From positions 2,294,001 to 2,358,000 of the forward strand of contig JAPYXD010000741.1 of the NCBI GenBank assembly GCA_030998225.1: a stretch of DNA of 64,000 bases, written 5' to 3'. The notes under the pieces are model-generated. The model saw only the letters and a program-made list of their open reading frames with translations, was not told the DNA's origin and searched no databases. The translations under genes and the position numbers were made by a program. This stretch comes from Diplolepis rosae (taxonomy: Eukaryota; Arthropoda; Insecta; Hymenoptera; Diplolepididae). Shown here one piece after another: positions 9,431-20,884 of the stretch. Each line of letters starts with the position of its first letter. The first letter of the stretch is position 1.

Positions 9431-11466
9431 AAAGGGTCTAGGGAGATAAGTATGTAAAAGTTACCCCCGAACGTATCAAGTCCAAATTTATGCCGTAAGT
9501 AGGCACCAACTAGTTATTCAATTTTCTAAAATGGTAACCTTAAAACTACAGTTTTTTGGGAGTTATGGAGGGGGAAATCAAGATGAAAAAAATTAATTTC
9601 CTCGAAAACGACTTATCCGATTTTGATGACAAAAATATATGTTATAAATACTAGCGAGACTAATTTATAAGCAAATTTAAAAAAATTTCGGACAAAAAAA
9701 AGGGGTGAAGATTTTTTTTTGAATTTTCCAAAATTTTTTTTTAAGGTTTTATTTGAGAGGGTCACTAAAGTAAATATTATAGAAATATTCCTTGGAATAT
9801 CTACTTTTAGTATATATTTTGAATAAAATTTTTTGAGTGGTGCAACACAGCCAAAAAAAATAAAAATTGGGCATGTAAAGGAAAACCCGTAGAAGTGATG
9901 GAGAAGCGGCCATATTATTCGAAGAAATGCTGAGCTCTTTTGTTGGCTAAGATTTTAAAGTCTGATTTACAAAAAAAAAGGTCTGTGAAGTGTAAATGAC
10001 AAGCGTAGAATAATGAGGAAAATGCAAAAACAATAACTTGTGTTGTAATCAATTTATCAGAAAAACTTATTCGAAATTGCCTGTTAAATAGCGCGCGGCT
10101 TATTTTAGCCAATTAAAGTCAAGCTTCAAAACAGCCAATGAGAAAACTTTATCTATATTGAACAATATATGGCTGTTATTTCTGAAACTGGACTCACATG
10201 TGTCTTCTTGTGTCTTGATTATATATGTAATATAAACGGGATTTTAACTGATAAAATCACATATCTATTGATATTTTCGATATATAATTAGATTTTCCCA
10301 TCGTCGTGACTCCGCACATTCAAATTTTTTTTTCCTTTGCCCAATTTATATCGCTATTGTAGTACTACCGAGTATTGCATCACATTACGTAAATATCTTA
10401 TATCCTTTATTTTTTTTGTAGCAAGAAAAAAATAGTTAAAGATGAAAATGATGGTAGACCTTTATCACTTTTCTTACAAAAAGAAATAAATAAAAACGAC
10501 ATTTTGTGCCAGAAATGTCGACTTTCTGCTTATAAAAGCTACAATAGCGGAATAAATTAGGCAAAGGAATGAAAATTTGAATGTGCGGTGGTACGACGAT
10601 GGGAAAATTTAATTATGTATCGAAAATATCAATAGATATGTGATTTTAACAGTTCAAATCTCGTTTATATTACATATTTAATCAAGACAAAAGACGTCAT
10701 ATGTAAGTCCAGGTTCAGAAAGAACAGCCATATATTGTTCAATCTAGATAAAGTTTTCTCATTGGCTGTTTCGAAGCTTGACTTTGATTGACTAAAATAA
10801 GCCGCGCGCTATTTAACATGCAATTTCGAATAAGTTTTTCTGATAAATTGATTACAACACAAGTTATTGTTTTTGCATTTTCCTCATTATTCTACGCTTG
10901 TCATTTACACTTCACAGACCTTTTTTTTTGTAAATCAGACTTTAAAATCTTAGCCAACAAAAGAGCTCAGCATTTCTTCGAATAATATGGCCGCTTCTCC
11001 ATAACTTCTACGGGTTTTCCTTTACATGCCCGATTTTTATTTTTTTGGCTGTGTTGCACCATTCAAAATTTTTTTTTCAAAATATATACTAAAAGTAGAG
11101 ATTCCAAGGAATATTTCTATAATATTTACTTTGGTAACCCTCTCAAATAAAACCTAAAAAAAAATTTTGAAAAATCCAAAAAAACTTTTTTAACCCTTTT
11201 TTTGTCCGAAATTTTTTTTAATTTTCTTATAAATTAGTCTCGCTGGTATTTATAACATATATTTTCGTCATCAAAATCGGTCAAGTCGTTTTCAAGGAAA
11301 TTAATTTTTTTCATTTTGATTTCCCCCTCCATAACTCCCAAAAAACTGTAGTTTTAAGGTTACCATTTTAGAAAATTGAATAACTAGTTGGTGCCTACTT
11401 ACGACATAAATTTGGACTTGATACGTGCGGGGGCAACTTTTACATACTTATCTCCCTAGACCCTTT
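9431..11466. mobile_element. Fold-back element with arms of about 0.93 kb
   Basis: The sequence starting 'aaagggtctagggagataag' (9431) is repeated in reverse complement ending at 11466. The arms run about 9431-10359 and 10539-11466 with only scattered differences, so each arm carries the same 65-codon open frame in mirror image (10112-9915 minus, 10788-10985 plus). The frame has no known domain and is probably fortuitous. The spacer is about 180 bp. No transposase or clear target duplication is visible. It is likely a non-autonomous DNA element; the family is unknown. Confidence 0.85.
10422..10560 (+). other. Exon-like ORF in the fold-back spacer, CX2C motif
   Basis: A pyrimidine run ending 'ttttttttgtag' (to 10421) looks like a splice acceptor. 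The frame after it is open for 45 codons to a TAG (10558-10560). It is Lys-rich at first, then has 'FLQKEINKNDILCQKCRLS' with a CX2C pair. This is almost the only unique sequence in the 2-kb palindrome, so it may be a captured exon or the remnant of the element's own gene. Function unknown. Confidence 0.3.
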
Positions 11467-12057
11467 CAAAGCTTATTCGAAAGAATAATAGTGTTAATTC
11501 ACAATGTACTAAACGGAAAGCGAATACCAATGCCTAATTTCAATAATATTAATTGTCAAAATTCATACATAAGAATCTTCATACTTAATGACCCAATATT
11601 TATTACATCTTTCATAAAGATGGAGCATAGACGCGAAAAATATAGATGCGAGGAACTTATGCACGAGAAACTTTGTATTTCCTTAGTAAATTGAGATGTG
11701 TCATAAATATGAGAATTTAGTGATTTTGACCTATTTAATCATCCCATTGACCGACCGACGGTCTGACAAATTTGGATCCATCCATGTAACCGTGTTTCAG
11801 ACCAGTGGTCTGTGGCAGCAGACAAAGCTCCTGGACAGAGAATGTTATGCTGGCATAGCAGACAGAAAAAAGTTGTCATCTAACAACCATAATTCGCATT
11901 ATTACATAAAAAATCAGAACAGTGAAGTTAGAAACTTTTGTTTATCTGAAGAAAAATATTTTTTTTCAGGTTTATTAATGGAAAATATGGTCGAATTACG
12001 CAATTTTTCTTTTTTTCTCTTTTTTTTGGACAATCTGAAGCATAAGATCCTTCACAT
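11467..12057. other. No recognisable gene
   Basis: AT-rich sequence between the fold-back element and an R1 LINE tail. Short open frames here have no family features that I can see. Confidence 0.5.
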
Positions 12058-12770
12058 ACCCGAAGATCGGTCTCGGGGAACATGAGATTGAGGGGAAAAA
12101 TAGCATTAAGTACCTGGGTGTGCAGTTGGATCGAAGGGTTAGCTTCGGCGAACACCTGCAGATCGCGACTGCCAAAGCCATCCAATGTGGAGCCGCTCTG
12201 ACTCGGCTCATGCCTAATATTGGTGGCCCCAAGAAAAGAGACGATGAGTCGTGTCATTACTGCAGATCCCTTGTGGAGAATGCAGAGGACACACTCTTTG
12301 TCTGTGCCAGGTGGGGCGCGGAAAGGGAGGCTGTCGGTCGGGCAGTGGGTGCACAACTCACTCCTGACACGATGGTCTCTCTCATGCTCCAGTCTGAACA
12401 GATATGGATGCTTATCGAGTCATTCGTCACCCTGGTGATGAAAACGAGGGAGCTCGATGGGCGTGCAGAGCGTGGTAACAACGGGGGCCAGTAGATATCG
12501 CATCAGGGCCTGCACCCGCGGTCCTGCGTCTTCGGAGGACTTGGCTGTCCGCGTCGACCGGGGGAGGAAACTTCTTATTCGTCCCCTGGTTGGCGCGGCT
12601 AGTTGGCCTGCCTAACGGGCGTGTGCCCGCGGATGAGAGCCCTGGGCGAACCAATGATGGAAGTGTTGTACACGACTTTAAGCTAGAAACAACTGCCCGC
12701 GAAGTTTAAGGCCAAAAGGCGGTTCCGCGGGCGGTGTATTGGTTAGATAGAGGGGTTTTTTTGGTTTTAA
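12058..12770 (+). mobile_element. R1-clade LINE 3' fragment
   Basis: Plus strand. 'KYLGVQLDRRVSFGEHL' and 'ATAKAIQCGAALTRLMPN' match the region after the RT domain of R1-type LINEs. A deletion then joins this to the C-terminal zinc region, 'CHYCRSLVENAEDTLFVCARW', and a tail ending 'GNNGGQ' with a stop near 12494. A GC-rich 3' UTR (about 12495-12770) contrasts sharply with the AT-rich surroundings. There is no 5' part, as is usual for truncated LINE copies. A related tail lies at 16313. Confidence 0.75.
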
Positions 12771-13172
12771 CAGGTATGCCTAGATCCGTCGTAGGAGTGC
12801 TGTACAACATACAGTAAAATCGAAATAAGTACTGAAAAACGATCTTTTCTTATAAATGTATTCATTTGTACTTTTTAAGCTTGTTTGAAAATGATTTATA
12901 TCATCTGTCAAAATTCGAAAAATAAGAGAAACTGTGTTCACCAACGTCAATTGTTTATGATGCATTCTGTATCATTTTAGAAAAATGACAAACGAAGTAA
13001 TGCCGGGATCGGGATATATTCTCGAAAGAAAAAAAACTGGAATACATTAAAATGGCTCAAATGTATACAGAACTCATTAGAAGTACTCGCAGTTGATTAC
13101 TCGTTTCCTTATTAAATTCTAAAATTCTGTTTTCTTCATCATTTTACTCATTTAGAAACCTCCAGACGCCAA
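12771..13172. other. AT-rich, nothing recognised
   Basis: Interval between the LINE 3' UTR and the solo LTR. I see no coding or RNA feature. Confidence 0.5.
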
Positions 13173-13903
13173 ACCCTGTTACATCCCGGTCACATTAAAT
13201 TTTAAAATTTTAATTATTGCCCCTGCATATAAGCAATGCGTAATACACAAGCGTAAATAAGTACTAAATACTCTTTAAATTTAGTCTTATGGTAATTACT
13301 ACCTGGACCGGGTAACTGTTCTACGGAGGTAAACTAATGCGCTACCTCACATCGATAAATCGGCTCGACACTTGGTAACAAGTGATAAAGAAGAGCATCG
13401 GTCGGTCCATATGGTAATTACCCGCGCGGTAATTAGTCAGTAAATCATGCCGTGCGTCGATAATATAGTGATGCAGCGCTAGTGACCTGACGAGATGGTA
13501 ACGGGTTACTGGCGTGGCACCATTAACATTGACTAATTACTGTTTTAATTAATAATTAATGTACCATCCCTGTTAGTATTTAAGCATACAATTATTACTT
13601 ATATTGATAAAAATAATTTATCAATTAATCATAAACCAGCCACAGATAAGAAAACATGTTATCATAAATATTGATTGATTGATTATAGAAAATCAATCAA
13701 TCAATCAATTATAGGCTGTAACACATAAAATATAAGCTACAACTAAGTAGATGCAGGTATTCTTAGTCACACCTGGCTCTACTTGTTGATTAGAAATAAG
13801 AATAGGTAAGAGAGAGCATAGAGGGGATATAAAAATCCAAACTACAGATCAACATCGACCAATAGTAATAGACCGTGGTGGGAGAGGATCATAGATCTCT
13901 GAT

Positions 13904-13984
13904 CGAACGTGACTTCCATCACTTTTGCAACGAACGTGACTTCCATCACTTTTGCAACGGACGTGACTTCCATCACTTTTGCGC
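13904..13984. repeat. Three 27-bp tandem repeats in the solo LTR
   Basis: Units start at 13904, 13931 and 13958 with the form 'cgaacgtgacttccatcact' followed by 'tttgcaa'. There are one or two differences among units. They lie just upstream of a TATA-like site, so an enhancer role is possible. Confidence 0.9.
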
Positions 13985-14584
13985 GAGTCTACTCCCATTT
14001 CAGTTACTATTGGAAGATCAATAGTATATATACCCCAGGTTCACCCCTGGTGGTTTGTCATTAAGTTCCGAACAGTTGTACGGTTGTTAGGTCTGGACCG
14101 GTAATTCAACGTCGTGAGCAGACCCTTCGATAAACGTAAGTCTCATTGGATTTCTATGAGCAACTCAACATTCGGTACTTGGTAAATAAAATCCTTGGTC
14201 CTTAAGTGGTGCAAGTCCGGAAACCGTAGTGCTAGATAGTTCCTTTGGATTACGTGCATCGTCGTATTTAGTCGTGTCGGTTAATAGTGATTTATTTCTG
14301 AAATCGGGACGAACTAACCTATCTTGTTAACAAGTGCATGTTTGATTCATTTCTCGTGTACTCAACAAGATACGTAAGCGGATAATTGATCACATCAGTT
14401 GCTGGTGGACTTGCATCCCTTACACCATACCTCCTGCAAAATTTATCGTTGTTTTGCTACCTCACGGAGACAAACGAAACCCAACTATCCTGCAAGGATT
14501 TGTGCGCGTTGACTTGCAATAATAGGAGTAATAAACGACAATTCTCTCTTTTCCCCTCTAATTTAAGAGGTAGACAAGTAAGTT

Positions 14585-14765
14585 ATATATATATATATAT
14601 AAATAAGCATCTCAAAACTTATTATATTAACTATAACATTAAATGTGGAGCGTGAGTTGTATACCTAGGCATCTCAAAACCTAGTATATTAGCGTAAAAC
14701 GTCCACAATCAACTGCGGAAGTTACATATATAGGCATCTCAAAACCTGTATATTTGGCTCATAAA
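14585..14765. repeat. Three diverged 62-65-bp units in the solo LTR
   Basis: The core 'gcatctcaaaac' occurs at 14607, 14670 and 14734. In each unit it is flanked by short complementary arms (for example ccTAGgcatctcaaaaccTAG), so each unit can fold into a small hairpin. Confidence 0.7.
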
Positions 14766-15065
14766 CGCCTAAAACTCACAACATCGCCTTCTCATCTTGG
14801 GAAGTAGTATAAGTTACCAACTAAGTATCATTTTATGAAAACTTGTGCAACAACATATTTATTTATAATAAATTACCTTATATATTCGTAAATTCAGTGT
14901 TTTATTATCATTGTGAACAACTCAGGGCCCATAGACCTGACAAGTGACAACGTACCCACAAACAAAAATAAATTATCAGGCCTTACCAACCTGATATAAT
15001 CAGCTATCCTCCTCCCTTACATCCAAAAATCCAACCTACCCTCGCCTTTTGCTCGGGACGTAACA

Positions 15066-16312
15066 ACCCTTCATCATACATAGTCGATTATCAATCGCAT
15101 GAAAACTATTATACTTTTTAGAAAATGGTCAGATTCTAGCAATTATCGTTTGTTGTGCACTTGGTTTTAAATGCTTATCGAACTCATGTAGTACTTTTTG
15201 CAATAGGAATCAGAGTTTGAATCACTATTGAGGTTAGTGACGTAAACTAAAGCAATATCAATACTTCCACTGCATTCAATATATTCTTCAGAAACAAGAA
15301 CCACTGAACTCGAGGAATGAAACTTTTCTCTCGACTCCATACCTGATATTTGACAATTGACAGAGGTCAATATACCTGTCAATTTATTCAAAAAATTCTG
15401 TTTTTTAATGGAAAAAAAATTCTATGTATACATATTTTACTGTAAACTTATTAGACGAAAAACAAAGCATACAACTTTTGCTTTCTAGATGGCCAGCGAT
15501 TGAAAACGCTTCTACAAGAAAAATGGCAGTCTTGTTATGGGGCATAATTTCTGGAGTTTACCCACCCCGAAAAAACAGTTGTACGATCGGCTTGAAAATT
15601 GGGCGCATAGTAGTCCTATCAATTGGTACTTCTCAAACAAAAAATTATTCATTTCGACAAATATTTATTAAAGTGGAGGGCGGTAGAATTTTTGGGCTTT
15701 TGGTGCAAAGCCTTATCTTCAAACACTCGTGACTTTTTTCCGGATGTGTGGAACAAAATTTCACCCGATATATTTTCAATAGGTTTTTTTTATTATTATC
15801 AAAAGGTCATAACAATTTTTGAACAAAGTAAACATTTTATTATCATTTTTAAAAAACAAAAATTAATTCGACTTTTTTTAAATTTCGACACTTTGTTTTC
15901 TTGAAAAAAATTTAGAGCGAAAGCTGAGATTTTTTCTTGTAAGTCTCATGACAAGGGCAGGAGGCACGCGATCTCCGCTAGAACGTTCACACCGGGAAAT
16001 ACCTGCTCTATGCAATTTCAGGGCTGAGCCTGTCATTGTTAAATTACAATGTCTGCATTACAGACAGTGTAAAATTAAATGGGAATATAGTTTAAAAATT
16101 ATGTATCGTGACAGCTTTATCAAATCTGACTTTCAGTAACTCGGTGGCTAATGTATGATTTTCTTTGATACTTTAAAAAAGTTCAGTTTCGCTACAGTTA
16201 CTTTTTGCCCACTGGAAGAAAGCTAGAGTTTCTTTGATCTGAAATGAGTTTCCAATTAATTCACTATTATCTTCTGAGACTCGTGAACAGCCACCGTATC
16301 ACTTTTTTTTCT
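15066..16312. other. No supported gene
   Basis: AT-rich; the open frames here (for example 15424-15732) have no recognisable domain. A short GC-richer patch at 15950-16030 is unassigned. Confidence 0.5.
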
Positions 16313-16560
16313 GTTCCAGGTGGGGCGTGGCGAAGAAGGTCGTTTGTCGGGCAGTTGATGCTGAACTCACTCCTGACACAATGGTTCATTAGTGATGAGG
16401 ACGAAGGATCTCGATGGTCGTAGAGAGCGCAGCAATAGGGAGGGCTAGTAAAAATCGCATTGGGGCCTTCACCCACTGTCGCGCATCCCGGGTGGACCAG
16501 ACTGCCGTGTCGGTGGGGGGAGGAATTATTACGCTCTCCTAGCTGGCAACAATTTTTAAA
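16313..16560 (+). mobile_element. R1-clade LINE 3' scrap
   Basis: 'ttccaggtggggcg...' and the following sequence match the end of the R1 fragment at 12306-12600 ('CARWG', 'LTPDT', then the same 3' UTR landmarks), with more deletions and substitutions. It is a second, older copy of the same family. Confidence 0.7.
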
Positions 16561-16709
16561 ACGTTTATAAACAATAAAGAGATTGTTATTATTTTGTTGA
16601 ACATATACGGCTACAAATTATCCCTTCACCTTTGGGTCCGCAAAAATCGAAATAAGTTCAGGAAATAGATTTAGGATAAAAAACGAACATTGTAAGACTA
16701 TGTGCGAAG

Positions 16710-17140
16710 ATGCAGCTAACTGGAAGTCTCAAAAGGGACACAAAGACAAACACGAATTTGTTTGATGCCGAGATGAAGGGGGCAAGGGGGCCGATCCCTC
16801 CCCCCATCGAAAATAGGAATTATTTTCCCCCAGGTAGCTTCACAGAGACTAAGTCTAATCCAGGGAAAAGTAGCTTGACGCAAGACAGATTTCCCCCAAA
16901 ATTGGTCAAGAAGAAAAACATACTCACGACACTACCAATTCAATTGGCGTTCAGAAAGCTGATTTATAAGGACCCCTACTGGTGATTCAGATAGCGAGGT
17001 GGTTGAGATCACCTTGAGCTCTCCTTTACAAACGAATGCGATAAACCTGGTTGAACTCTACAACACACTAGTGTTTCCAAAGGCTAATGTTGCTTCTTGG
17101 ATAATAATGTCAAAGAAAAAGGAGAGGGAAGGCTCTTAAG
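16710..17140 (+). pseudogene. Possible LINE ORF1 N-terminal fragment
   Basis: A frame starting 'MQLTGSLKRDTKTN' contains Pro/Lys-rich 'RGPIPPPIENRNYF'. After a +1 shift near 16975 it continues as 'PTGDSDSEVVEI' to a stop near 17140. Composition and placement resemble the disordered start of an R1-type ORF1, but no diagnostic motif is present. Confidence 0.25.
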
Positions 17141-17499
17141 TTACTTTTCGATGTGAACAATAACGTTTCGGTTTCGAAAAAGCTCCTTGAGCAGGATCCT
17201 TTTTGAAAAGGGGGCAGTTGTAACGGTCACATCGGTCTATTTGCGCCAGCATACAGGGTGCTAGCGCTACACGCGTTCCGCAGCGTATCAGGTCTGCAGG
17301 GGTGGCGATTCGAATAGTCACCGCTAGGCTCGCAGCGCAAACCTGCCGGCTGCAGATTTAAAACCACAAGGCTATAAACTAGCTTGCGTAACAATCAGCG
17401 GTATCTTGAGTTGGCACATATGTCCCTTCAGTCCTCCAAGGAAACAGCTGAAGTGCCACCGAGGAGTTCCAGACTGGTAAAGCCAATTTTTGATATACC

Positions 17500-17890
17500 A
17501 GGTCTAGAAGTATGAAACCGGAATTTTTTTGCAAAAGTTACACGTCTGTTGCATGAAAATGATCAAAAATATTTTATTCAAAGTAATCTCCATTGCTATT
17601 TACACATTTTTCCAACCTTTCTGGAAGATGATGAATGCCACGCCAATAAAACTGCTCGTCTTTGAAATCAAACCAGTTATCCAGCCATTCTCGTACATTT
17701 TCTTACAAAGTGAAGCGTTGTTCAGTGAAAGCGCGGCCCAGTGATGCGAACAGATGGTAATCCGACGGAGACAAATCTGGAGAATAAGCGGCATGCACCA
17801 GTATTTCCCAACTGAACGTCTCTATCGTTTCCTTGACCCGTTTCGCTGTGTGTGATGGGGCTTTATCGTGAAGAAATAGTATATTACGTG
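17500..17890 (-). pseudogene. Mariner transposase C-terminal fragment
   Basis: On the minus strand one frame reads 'LFLHDKAPSHTAKRVKE', 'AAYSPDLSPSDYHLF' and 'GIHHLPERLEKC', ending '...GDYFE' and a stop, with one internal stop. These are the second and third catalytic Asp blocks and C-terminus of mariner (DD34D). The first half is absent. Confidence 0.85.
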
Positions 17891-19689
17891 CCTAGGCGCA
17901 CAATGAGGGTTATTGCGTGACGAGCGACAATGCTCGCAGGAGATCGAAGCCGAGACAAAGCCGAGACGAAGCCGAGGTGCGATCAGTCTTGCAAGCACTG
18001 TCGCGAGTCTTGTAGTTTCCCGAATTGCGTGCATTGGCACGTATTCTATTTTATGTGACTTTGATGCGGATACGAGTTGTTATGCGTACACTCGAATCTA
18101 ATCTAGTATTGTAGTTGTTTGCGGCGCTAGTCATTACACTTGATATTTCGCGACTAGTCCCAGCCATTTTGATTTTATCGATCTTGTGTTATTAATTAAT
18201 TAATAATTAATTCCAATCTTATGTGGGAAGTCAGAATTTGATTAATTTCGTCTGTCGCACGTAAAAGTCTGATAGTTTACATGCTCAGGATGCCATTTTG
18301 TTTCGCATATTTAGTACACATTTAAAATTATACTTATGGAGTAAAAGAATTCTGACAAAATTTGAAAACTAACACAGAAACATAACCTTGATACTTCGCA
18401 AAGGGAACGTTATTTTTCGGCTGGTTTACTATACATGAAAGGGGAAATTCAAGTCGCGCAACCCGCTAATTAAATACGCAAACATATACTCCATAAATAA
18501 GAAAGAGGATCATCAATCATCTGCTAAGAATGTAAAACAAATCATACAGCGAAACTTACTAGGTCACGTCCTATCAATTCAGAATCGGCAAAATCAACAA
18601 ACTTTCAGAAAATAAGCTTTCTAGCTAAATTCTTTAAAATATATCACAATTTTCTATAGTAAACTTAAAATTAATCAAAATTGTGTAACGAAATCGAATG
18701 TTTGAAATTCACTTAACTTCCAATCTTGCAAGCGATAATTGAAAACACGCTAGAAATGAGATTGAAATAAGTTATATCTGATGCATCTATTGTATTTCTA
18801 TATAAATAAAAGAAACGTTAGAGAATAATAACATGTACAGTCTATACAACGTATTGAAAAACCTAATAGTTTGGAAGTTGAATCAATGAACAGTTTTTAT
18901 ATATCTAGTGCGGGACAGCGCCACAAGCATTCAGAACAATAATGAATTTGATTTCTATATTTGTTTCTATAGTTTACGATGTCGATAAAAACGTGTAAAA
19001 AATTGACATTGTAGTTTATTTTGTTTTAAACAAAATATTGAAATAAGCTTCCGACACAGGCCTGAACACGATATTACATCCTTAAATTTCAAGTTTTTCG
19101 CAGCTGGAAGCATACCATAATGAGCTCAGTTAGAAAAACGACGAAAGGGGTTCTGAAGGTTGACATCTTTTTCTTTCCAATTTTCTTATTTTTGATTTCT
19201 GTATATTTTGAAAAATTAAGAAAAAACCTAACTATAGAAAGGAAAAGCGCCAATGAAGCTTTTTTGAGCCTCCATCCAGTTTTCCTATTTTTTCGGGCCT
19301 TATAAATTCAAATTAGATATAAAAATTTATTATAATATTATTAAAAAATATTTCCAAAAAACTTGAAATTACTTCGGTCAAGAATTAAACTGGAACCTCT
19401 ATTTAGTCAATCTTCAATTCAATCTTCCCCTCCGCTGCACATCGGCCCCGCCCGCACGCCCGAGACAAGCGACTGAGAAAGCAGGCCTCAGGAGTGATTT
19501 TTTTACTGGCCCACCCCTTGCTGCCGACCTCATTGTGCTTTCTTTTCAGCCGGGTGATTTTGTTGTGAAGCAACTATACGTCGAAGCGCACTGGGACCGT
19601 TTGGAATCGATAAAAGGAGAAGTCAGCTCACGAACGAGCGGTCATTCAATCGTCTCCGACCATCCGGAGAGTGAAGACAAGATTTTTCG
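17891..19689. other. Long intergenic stretch, no gene seen
   Basis: Mostly AT-rich. A small internally repetitive patch (gagacaaagcc/gagacgaagcc, 17949-17972) and a TTAATTAATTAA run (18190-18210) are the only structure noticed. GC rises at 19430-19530, ahead of the next transposase relic. Confidence 0.5.
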
Positions 19690-20020
19690 TGAAACTCCTT
19701 TTCGTCTCCAATATAAGATGATGCATCCCTCGTTAGGTCAAAGTATGTCCATCAAGTGTTCTTTGACATCAGGGGGCTTTTCTGAGTTTGTACCACATGA
19801 TACAACCGACAATGACAAATTCTACGTGGAAGTGCTTAAGAGACTCAAACGAAGGGTTTATCGCGTCCGTGTCGACATCGTGGACTATTTGAAACTCCAC
19901 CGCGTATTTGAGCCGACACCGCTTTCAACGTGCCAAAGTCAAAGAGGCTTGCACCAAGCCTCTAAAGGACATTCCGGAGAAGGCCTAATGTGATGCCTTT
20001 GATGCCTGGAAATCTCGTGA
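19690..20020 (+). pseudogene. Mariner transposase fragment
   Basis: Within an open frame, 'SMSIKCSLT', 'FVPHDTTDNDKFYVEVLKR' and 'RRVYRVRVDIVD' match the block between the first and second catalytic Asp of mariner. A shifted frame continues with 'LKDIPEKA' and 'CDAFDAWKSR', a mariner/Tc1-like C-terminus. The catalytic centre is deleted. It abuts an R1 fragment with no gap. Confidence 0.7.
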
Positions 20021-20415
20021 GTCTCCAGAGGAAGCTGTTCTCAGCGCAGAGATCTGCCGCGCTGAGAATAGTTTCAGCAAATAGAACTGTTTCGACGAGT
20101 GCTGTGTTGGTCCTGGCGAGCGTTCCGACAAATGATCTATTGGCGGAGGAAAGACAGGAGATCTTTCAGCTCCGCAAGGAGCTTACCCGTACCAACCTGC
20201 ACGAAATCGCTCGTGCAAAGGAGGCCATCCCCGCAAGGATGGAAGTCACAGACTCGTCGAAAAATGGCAGATGAGATGGCATGATAAGCAGACCGGGAAT
20301 GGACCTACCGCCTGATCCCGGAGCTCGCCACCCGGCTGAAGAGAGAGCACGGGGAAGTCGACTTTTATTTGACGCAAGCGCTCTCAGGCCATGGCTGCGT
20401 ACCTGAGGCGCTTTA
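20020..20415 (+). pseudogene. R1-clade LINE RT C-terminal fragment
   Basis: 'RSAALRIVSANRTVSTSAVL', 'LASVPTNDLLAEERQEIF' and later (frameshifted) 'REHGEVDFYLTQALSGHG' are typical of the region downstream of RT in R1 elements. It is GC-rich, and stops and shifts are present near 20280-20340. It is fused at about 20416 to the next mariner copy. Confidence 0.75.
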
Positions 20416-20416
20416 A

Positions 20417-20809
20417 AATTTTGTGCCAAATAATCGTCATTTGCGGGAAGTGTTGATTTTCTTCTTTGATTCGAAGAAAACGCCAGCTGAAGCGCATCGA
20501 GAGCTCCAAAAAGTTTACGGAGATGCTGCTTTAGGTGAAACAACGTGCCGTGATTCATTCCGTCGCTTCAAAGACGGTGATTTCGATGTTGATGACCGTC
20601 CACGTGAAGGAAGGCCAGAAACCGTCCGATTATTCCAGTCGATGGCACATGGTCTGGCTGATCAGCAGTTCCGCTCATCTGAAGAAATCGAAAAATGGCT
20701 TGGTTCGTGGATAGCCTCAAAAGATGAACACTTTTACCGCAACGATATTCGAGGTCTACCAGAAAGATGGGCAAAAGTTGTAGCTAACGATGGACAATAC
20801 TTAGAATGA
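20417..20809 (+). CDS. Mariner mini-transposase: DNA-binding region fused to C-terminus
   Basis: One uninterrupted frame of about 128 codons. Residues 1-66 ('NNRHLREVLIFFFDSKKT', 'TTCRDSFRRFKDGDF', 'REGRPETV') are the first helix-turn-helix region of mariner. Residues from 'RLFQSMAHGLADQQF' to 'LPERWAKVVANDGQYLE' are the C-terminal end. A deletion removes the second HTH and all three catalytic Asp blocks, yet the reading frame is kept. The product could in principle bind mariner ends without cutting. The 5' end is cut by the adjoining R1 fragment, so the promoter and 5' inverted repeat are missing. Expression is not shown. Confidence 0.7.
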   Translation, partial: NFVPNNRHLREVLIFFFDSKKTPAEAHRELQKVYGDAALGETTCRDSFRRFKDGDFDVDDRPREGRPETVRLFQSMAHGLADQQFRSSEEIEKWLGSWIASKDEHFYRNDIRGLPERWAKVVANDGQYLE

Positions 20810-20884
20810 TTAATTTGCAACCATTTTTTCACAATAAAGTTGCATTTTCATCAAGAAAACAGTGGTAATAATTATTTAAATAGT

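Larger units (their letters stand above)
13177..15065 (+). repeat. Solo LTR, 1889 bp, with 4-bp target duplication
   Basis: It begins TGTTACATCCCG and ends CGGGACGTAACA, an imperfect terminal inverted repeat of the TG...CA type. It is flanked by the same 4 bp, ACCC, at 13173-13176 and 15066-15069. No internal region is present, so it is a solo LTR left by recombination. The 4-bp duplication fits Gypsy better than Copia or BEL. TATA-like sequences lie at about 13830 (gggatataaaaat) and 14025 (tatatatacc). It holds the two tandem arrays listed separately and a TTGATTGATTGATT/AATCAATCAATC hairpin at 13672-13711. Confidence 0.85.

Noticed and set aside
9915..10985. Pair of identical 65-codon ORFs as a conserved gene
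   Set aside because: They are mirror images within the palindrome arms, so their identity follows from the inverted repeat, not from coding selection; no domain is visible.
12427..12654. Minus-strand open frames opposite the R1 tail
   Set aside because: Shadows of GC-rich LINE sequence; the plus strand carries the recognisable zinc motif.
13660..13715. CRISPR-like or telomere-like repeat (ttgattgattgatt...aatcaatcaatc)
   Set aside because: A simple tetranucleotide hairpin inside a solo LTR; no spacers and no terminal context.
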